From Tamarix chinensis (taxonomy: Eukaryota > Streptophyta > Magnoliopsida > Caryophyllales > Tamaricaceae): a stretch of DNA of 64,000 nt. This document shows, one piece after another, positions 60,171 through 64,000 of the stretch. The position numbers were made by a program, and so were the translations under genes. Numbering within the stretch: the stretch's first letter is position 1; the number at the start of each line of letters is the position of its first letter. Location of the stretch: NCBI GenBank assembly GCA_030549775.1, contig CM060177.1, forward strand, positions 66,827,638 through 66,891,637, read 5' to 3'. The notes below the pieces were generated by a model. The model was not told where the DNA came from. It ran no database searches and saw only the letters and a list, made by a program, of their open reading frames with translations.

Positions 60171-61250
60171 AAACCCAACTTAGGCTCCAAGTTAAGTAAG
60201 ACCACCATTAGGATACCAAACCACAACCACTGAACCAAAACTAATTTTGGAAGAATTGCTTACTAATTTCACAAACTAAAGCAAGTCTAGATTCCAAAAT
60301 CAAGAAACTTGAATGCAAAATCAGGATGCTTCTTCCAAGAATTTGGAGGTGCAAGTAGGACAGTTGGTAAATATGATCTCCAAAAGATACTAGGGAACCT
60401 TGCATAGAAATTTATAAAGGAACCCATAAAAGGATGCAAAGGCAATCACTTTGAGGAGTGGTAAAGAGTTATCTAATATACCATCTTCGAGCTTGGAAGA
60501 AAAGGGTATGAAAAAGGCTGTTGATCAGTAGCCCATAGAAATTTCTAATTCTCAAAAGGAGGTAAGAGATGACCCCATACCTAGTGAGGGTTCACATATC
60601 AACCTCACATCCCATTTCCCCAAAGGTTAAAAAAACAGAAATTGGATACATAATTTTCTAAGGTTCTTGAAATTTGTAAGAAATTGCATATAAATATTCC
60701 ATTCGTTGATACTTTAACCCAAATGCCTAGTTATGCTAAATTTTTAAAGGAAAATAGAGGATTGCAAGATGGTTAGACTTAATGAGGAGTTCTATTTTGT
60801 GCTCTAAAACAAACTACCACCTAAGCTAAAAGATCCAGGGAGTTTTACTATTCCTTGTAGTATTGGTAGTTTACATTTTGATAAGGTTCTTTACGATCTT
60901 CATGCAAGCATTAACCTCGTGCCATTTTCCATTTTCAGGAAGCTTAGATTAGGTGACCCAAAGGGTATGACCATATCTCTCCTACTGGTGCATCGATCAA
61001 TCAAGTATCCACATGGTATTATTGAAGATGTGTTGGTAAAAGTTGAATAGTTCATATTTCCTCTAGACTTTGTCATTCTAGAGATGGAAGAGGACCATGA
61101 GGTACCTCTAATTCTAGGAAGACCATTTTTTCCCACAGGTAGAAATCTTATTGATGTTCATGAGGGTAAACTAATTTTGACAATTAATGATAAAAAAAAT
61201 TATTTTTAATGTATTTGATGGCATGAAACACCCTCATGAAGAAGATACTT
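60171..61250 (+). pseudogene. Athila-like gag-pol linker and aspartic protease remnant
   Basis: The linker holds LEVQVGQLVNMIS (near 60345) and KAITLRSGKEL (about 60440-60472). The protease N-terminal part reads CKKLHINIPFVDTLTQMPSY near 60686-60735. The catalytic D-L-G-A is D-L-H-A: Asp codon 60895-60897 is kept but the Gly codon has become CAT at 60901-60903, followed by SINLVPFSIFRKLRLGDPKG. The flap and C-terminus read IKYPHGIIEDVLVKVE, a TAG, then EEDHEVPLILGRPFF and NLIDVHEGKL. The enzyme is presumably dead. The minus-strand frame at 60900-61136 is a shadow. Confidence 0.9.
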
Positions 61251-61297
61251 GAGTATGCATTGATTCTATTGATGAGTGAATTAGTGAGTATTTTCAT

Positions 61298-61961
61298 ATG
61301 AAAAGATTAGATGACCCATTAGAAGCATGTCTCACGAATGGACTTGGTGAGCATGAGGAAGATGAGAGCCTTACAAAAGTAATCCACTATTTAGAGGTGT
61401 CTCCATCGTATCCTAGATTTTCAAGGCCACCACTTAGAGGCTTGGAGCATGATGAGATAAAAAAAATTAAAAACCTCCATCGAAGAGCCTCCTCATCTTG
61501 AGCTCAAACCTCTCCCCTCTTATTTAATATATGTGTTTTTAGATGGTTCTACTTCTCTTCTAGTGATTATTTCCTCTTCTTTGAGCAGGCTGATGGAAGA
61601 GAAGCTGGTGAGGGTGTTGAAAGAACACAAAAGAGCTTTTGGGTGGACCATTGCTGAATATAGGCATGCATAAAATTATGATGGAGGAGGGTTGTAAGCC
61701 AGTGGTGTAACCTCAATGACAAGTTAATCCCACGGTGCAAGAAGTGGTGAATAAGAGGTGATAAAATTAATCGATGTAAATGTAATTTATCTCATATCTG
61801 ATAGTGAGTGGGTTAGTCCAGTATAGGTGGTACTTTAAAAAGGGGGTATTACCATTATGGCTAATGACAATAATGAATTTATCCCTACATGTACTGTAAT
61901 AGGCTGGCATGTTTTTATGGATTATAGGCAAGTAAATGATGCCACTAGAAAAGACAATTAC
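61298..61961 (+). pseudogene. Athila-like RT, N-terminal part
   Basis: The linker 61298-61501 is open and acidic (LDDPLEACLTNGLGEHEED). Reverse transcriptase begins with EEKLVRVLKEHKRAFGWTIA near 61590-61650 and continues through VIKLIDVNVIYLISDSEWVSPV to IGWHVFMDYRQVNDATRKDN at 61961. The canonical CIDYR here reads F-M-D-Y-R. Stops appear between 61660 and 61760. The frame is then broken by an 801-bp solo LTR and resumes at 62763. Confidence 0.9.
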
Positions 61962-62762
61962 TGATATGTAACACCCACACAAATTCCAGTTAAGAAACGT
62001 GATGGATGATGATGTTCGTGTAGTATGATGGTGGACAGATAAGGTAGGATAAAATGCAACAGATGTAACACTTAAACACCTCACAAAGATGATGTTTCAA
62101 TGGATCTCAAAGAGAACTCACAATGATGAACCCTTTGATACGAATCAAATGAAGAAAACACAAAGAATCTTCATAGGATTCAAAACCAAAGAAAAGGAAC
62201 AGACAAATAATCCTTAACAATGGCCACTTTCAACTCACATAGAATTGGAAGGTTTAAACTCTCTCAAAGGAGATGAGTTTTATTCAAACTTAAGACTCTC
62301 TCTTTTACACATGAGAAGACCCTTATTTATAGGCCATAAACTCGACTTTCCAGCTGTTAATTACAGATAATTACAATATGTAATTACACTTAAATGATAT
62401 GGCAATACATCACAAGAAAATCATTGCCTTATGAAATAGTTAGTTACATAAAATCACAACCTTCACAAAGAAAACCCTAGTTTGCATTACTCCACGTGTG
62501 GCGCTTGTTCCAGCAGCTTCCATATGTCATGATGATGTGGCATAACGTCAAACATGTCATCAAAACATAGTTTGACTCATCCCATAGCTTCCATGTCATT
62601 AAGGTCTTGTTTGGTTGATTGAAATTGCATAAAACGCAACTTATGCTTTGAAATTCAAGAAAGTGTCTTGTTTGACTTTAGCACTTCCAAGAACTCAAAG
62701 AAACTCCTCAAACATGTCTCAAAACCATGTTTTGAAATGAATAAGTCCATGCTCTTGTATCA
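61962..62762 (-). mobile_element. 801-bp solo LTR inside Athila-like RT
   Basis: TG...CA ends (TGATATGTAACACCC ... CTCTTGTATCA) with perfect duplications ATTAC at 61957-61961 and 62763-62767; removing one duplication and the LTR restores the RT reading. Minus-strand TATAAATA lies at 62341-62334 and AATAAA at 62284-62279, so it is oriented minus. Size and layout would suit a Ty1/copia LTR, but with no coding region that is inference. The ends and signals look intact, so it may be younger than its host. Confidence 0.9.
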
Positions 62763-63430
62763 ATTACCCTCTTCCCTTCATTGATCAAATGATAGAGAAA
62801 TGGGCGGGCCACGAATTTTACTATTTCCAGGATGGGTATTCGGGTTATATACAAATCCCTATTACACCTGAGGATCAGAAAAAACAACATTCATATGTCC
62901 TTATGGTACATTTTCATACAGGATAATGCCTTTCGTATTTTTTAATGCTCTGGTTACTTTTCAGAGATATATGATTGCAATTTTCACGATATGGTAGAGG
63001 ATTTCATGGAAACCTTTATGGATGATTTTTCCATTTTTGGATGTTCTTTTGATGCATGCCTAAATATTTTGGATAATGTGTTGAAAATATGTGAAGACAC
63101 AAATTTAGTCCTTAACAAGGAAAAGTGCCATTTTATGGTCCTATAAGGGATTGTTCTAGGTCACAAAATCTCTAATAAGGGGATTGAAGTTGATAAAGAA
63201 AAAATTGAAGTAATTAAAAAACTTCCCCCTCCCTCAATTGTTAAAGGTATCTAGAGTTTTTTAGGGCATGCTGGATTTTATCAAAGGTTCATTAAAGAAT
63301 TTTCAAAAATAGTTAAGCCCCTATGTGAGTTGCTTGTAGAAGATTCTACTTTCATTTTTTCTAATGAGTGCTTGCATGCATTCAATACATCAAAAGAAAA
63401 GTTGATTAGTGCACCTATTATGACATTTCC
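62763..63430 (+). pseudogene. Athila-like RT, C-terminal part
   Basis: It continues LPFIDQM-like sequence with frameshifts, then YFQDGYSGYIQIPI-like sequence near 62800-62870, EDQKKQHSY, and the motif B region MPFVFFNALVTFQRY near 62925-62965. The catalytic box is intact, FMDDF at 63015-63029, followed by SIFGCSFDACLNIL and LVLNKEKCHFMV. The thumb/connection segment reads GIEVDKEKIEVIKKLPPP, FLGHAGFYQRFIKEFSKI and KPLCELL to about 63335. At least three stops interrupt it. Confidence 0.92.
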
Positions 63431-63821
63431 TAATTGGAATTTTCCCCTTGAATTAATGTGTAATGCAAGTAATTTTTCTTGTTGTGTTGTGCTGGGTTAA
63501 AGGAAAGATAAACTTTTTCAAACCATTTACTATGCTAGTAGAATTCTGAATTCTACAAAGCAAAATTATTCTACTACTAAAAATGAATTGTTGGCCATAG
63601 TATTTGTGTTTGATAAGCTTTGTTCTTACTTGTTGTTGAATAAATTCATTGTTTTCACTGACCAAGCTGCATTAAAGTACTTGTTTGCTAAAAAGCATGC
63701 TAAGGCTAGGATAATAAGATGGATATTGCTACTCCAAGAGTTCAACTTGGTGATCAAAGATAAAAGGGGGAGTGAGAACAGTGTTGCAAATCATCTCTCA
63801 CAACTTCCCAATGTATCATAG
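63431..63821 (+). pseudogene. Athila-like RNase H remnant
   Basis: It starts with FPLELMCNASNFSCCVVLG (the first catalytic Asp is now Asn: C-N-A-S where D-A-S is expected), then [26 protein letters not shown] (Glu kept), [13 protein letters not shown] (Asp kept), and ends with [17 protein letters not shown] and [11 protein letters not shown]. The last 77 codons (63588-63818) are open. A stop at about 63500 interrupts it. Confidence 0.9.
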
Positions 63822-64000
63822 AAGAGGCAACCAATTCTATAAATGAAGAATCTTCAGATAAGCCCCTTTACAAAGTCCAAATCACACCTACTCCATGGTA
63901 TGCTGATATAGCTAATTTTTTGGCAAGTAACATCTTACCCGCTCATCTTTTATATCACCATAGAAGGAAGTTTCTTTCTAAGGTAAAGTATTATTTTTCG
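63822..64000 (+). pseudogene. Athila-like integrase, N-terminal start, cut by window end
   Basis: With a frame change the sequence reads TPWYADIANFLASNILP-like residues near 63888-63945, then RRKFLS/KVKYYF at the window end. This is the segment between RNase H and the integrase zinc finger in Athila-type pol. The rest lies to the right of the window. Confidence 0.75.

Overview
This window is intergenic plant DNA made almost entirely of transposable elements nested inside one another. I recognise no host gene, tRNA, functional rRNA gene, CRISPR array or bacterial-type feature. The plant assignment rests on an Athila-type Ty3/gypsy element with its degenerate TGGYGCC-type primer binding site, two other decayed Ty3/gypsy elements, a Cassandra-like TRIM carrying 5S rRNA-derived LTR sequence, an hAT-like MITE, and very large (3-5 kb) LTRs with TGTAAYACCCC / GGGGTRTTACA ends. 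I cannot name the species; a large-genome angiosperm is the best guess.

Layout, left to right. (1) About 1-1871 is the 5' part of a minus-strand gypsy element, here L1 (protease, gag, leader, LTR); its LTR resumes at 15494. (2) 1872-15493 is a ~5.1 kb solo LTR (LTR-A, TSD TGGTT) split by two further LTRs of one subfamily in opposite orientation, 6425-10775 and 10861-14985. (3) 15580-18887 is another LTR (LTR-G); 18888-20343 is unassigned; 20344-21452 is an LTR-like fragment carrying a 526-bp hAT-like MITE with a perfect 8-bp TSD. (4) 21453 to ~48190 is one minus-strand gypsy element, G1, in the order 3' LTR, integrase, RNase H, reverse transcriptase, protease, gag, PBS, 5' LTR. It has been opened by LTR-B (22355-32220, itself holding LTR-C at 24665-29406), by a 933-bp solo LTR (33809-34741), and by LTR-D (36800-42294) inside pol, which itself holds the TRIM. 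(5) 48607-55432 is the 5' end of G2, a plus-strand relative of G1 lying head-to-head with it; its LTR is split by solo LTR-F (50021-53235) and its leader is cut by LTR-J (from 55433). (6) From roughly 57.4 kb to the window end is a plus-strand Athila-like element (5' LTR, PBS, gag, protease, RT, RNase H, start of integrase), with an 801-bp solo LTR inserted inside RT.

Exact or near-exact target-site duplications allow insertion order to be read: L1 then A then its two nested LTRs; G1 then B then C; G1 then D then the TRIM; G2 then F; Athila then its solo LTR. The coding remnants carry many stops and several lost catalytic residues, so none is likely to be autonomous. Long reading frames in purine-rich tracts (for example 357 codons at 30775-31848) are compositional artefacts.

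The least explained signals are: a short hairpin followed by GAGTAA conserved across otherwise divergent LTRs; triplet arrays of a ~50-bp ACTATTAT...GGTGGATC module; clusters of palindromic TCGA boxes; a higher-order minisatellite in LTR-C; and a TRIM whose first LTR is largely inverted.

Strand convention for solo LTRs of this superfamily: '+' means the end whose relatives adjoin the PBS in G1/G2 lies at the low coordinate. By that comparison, transcription would run on the opposite strand.
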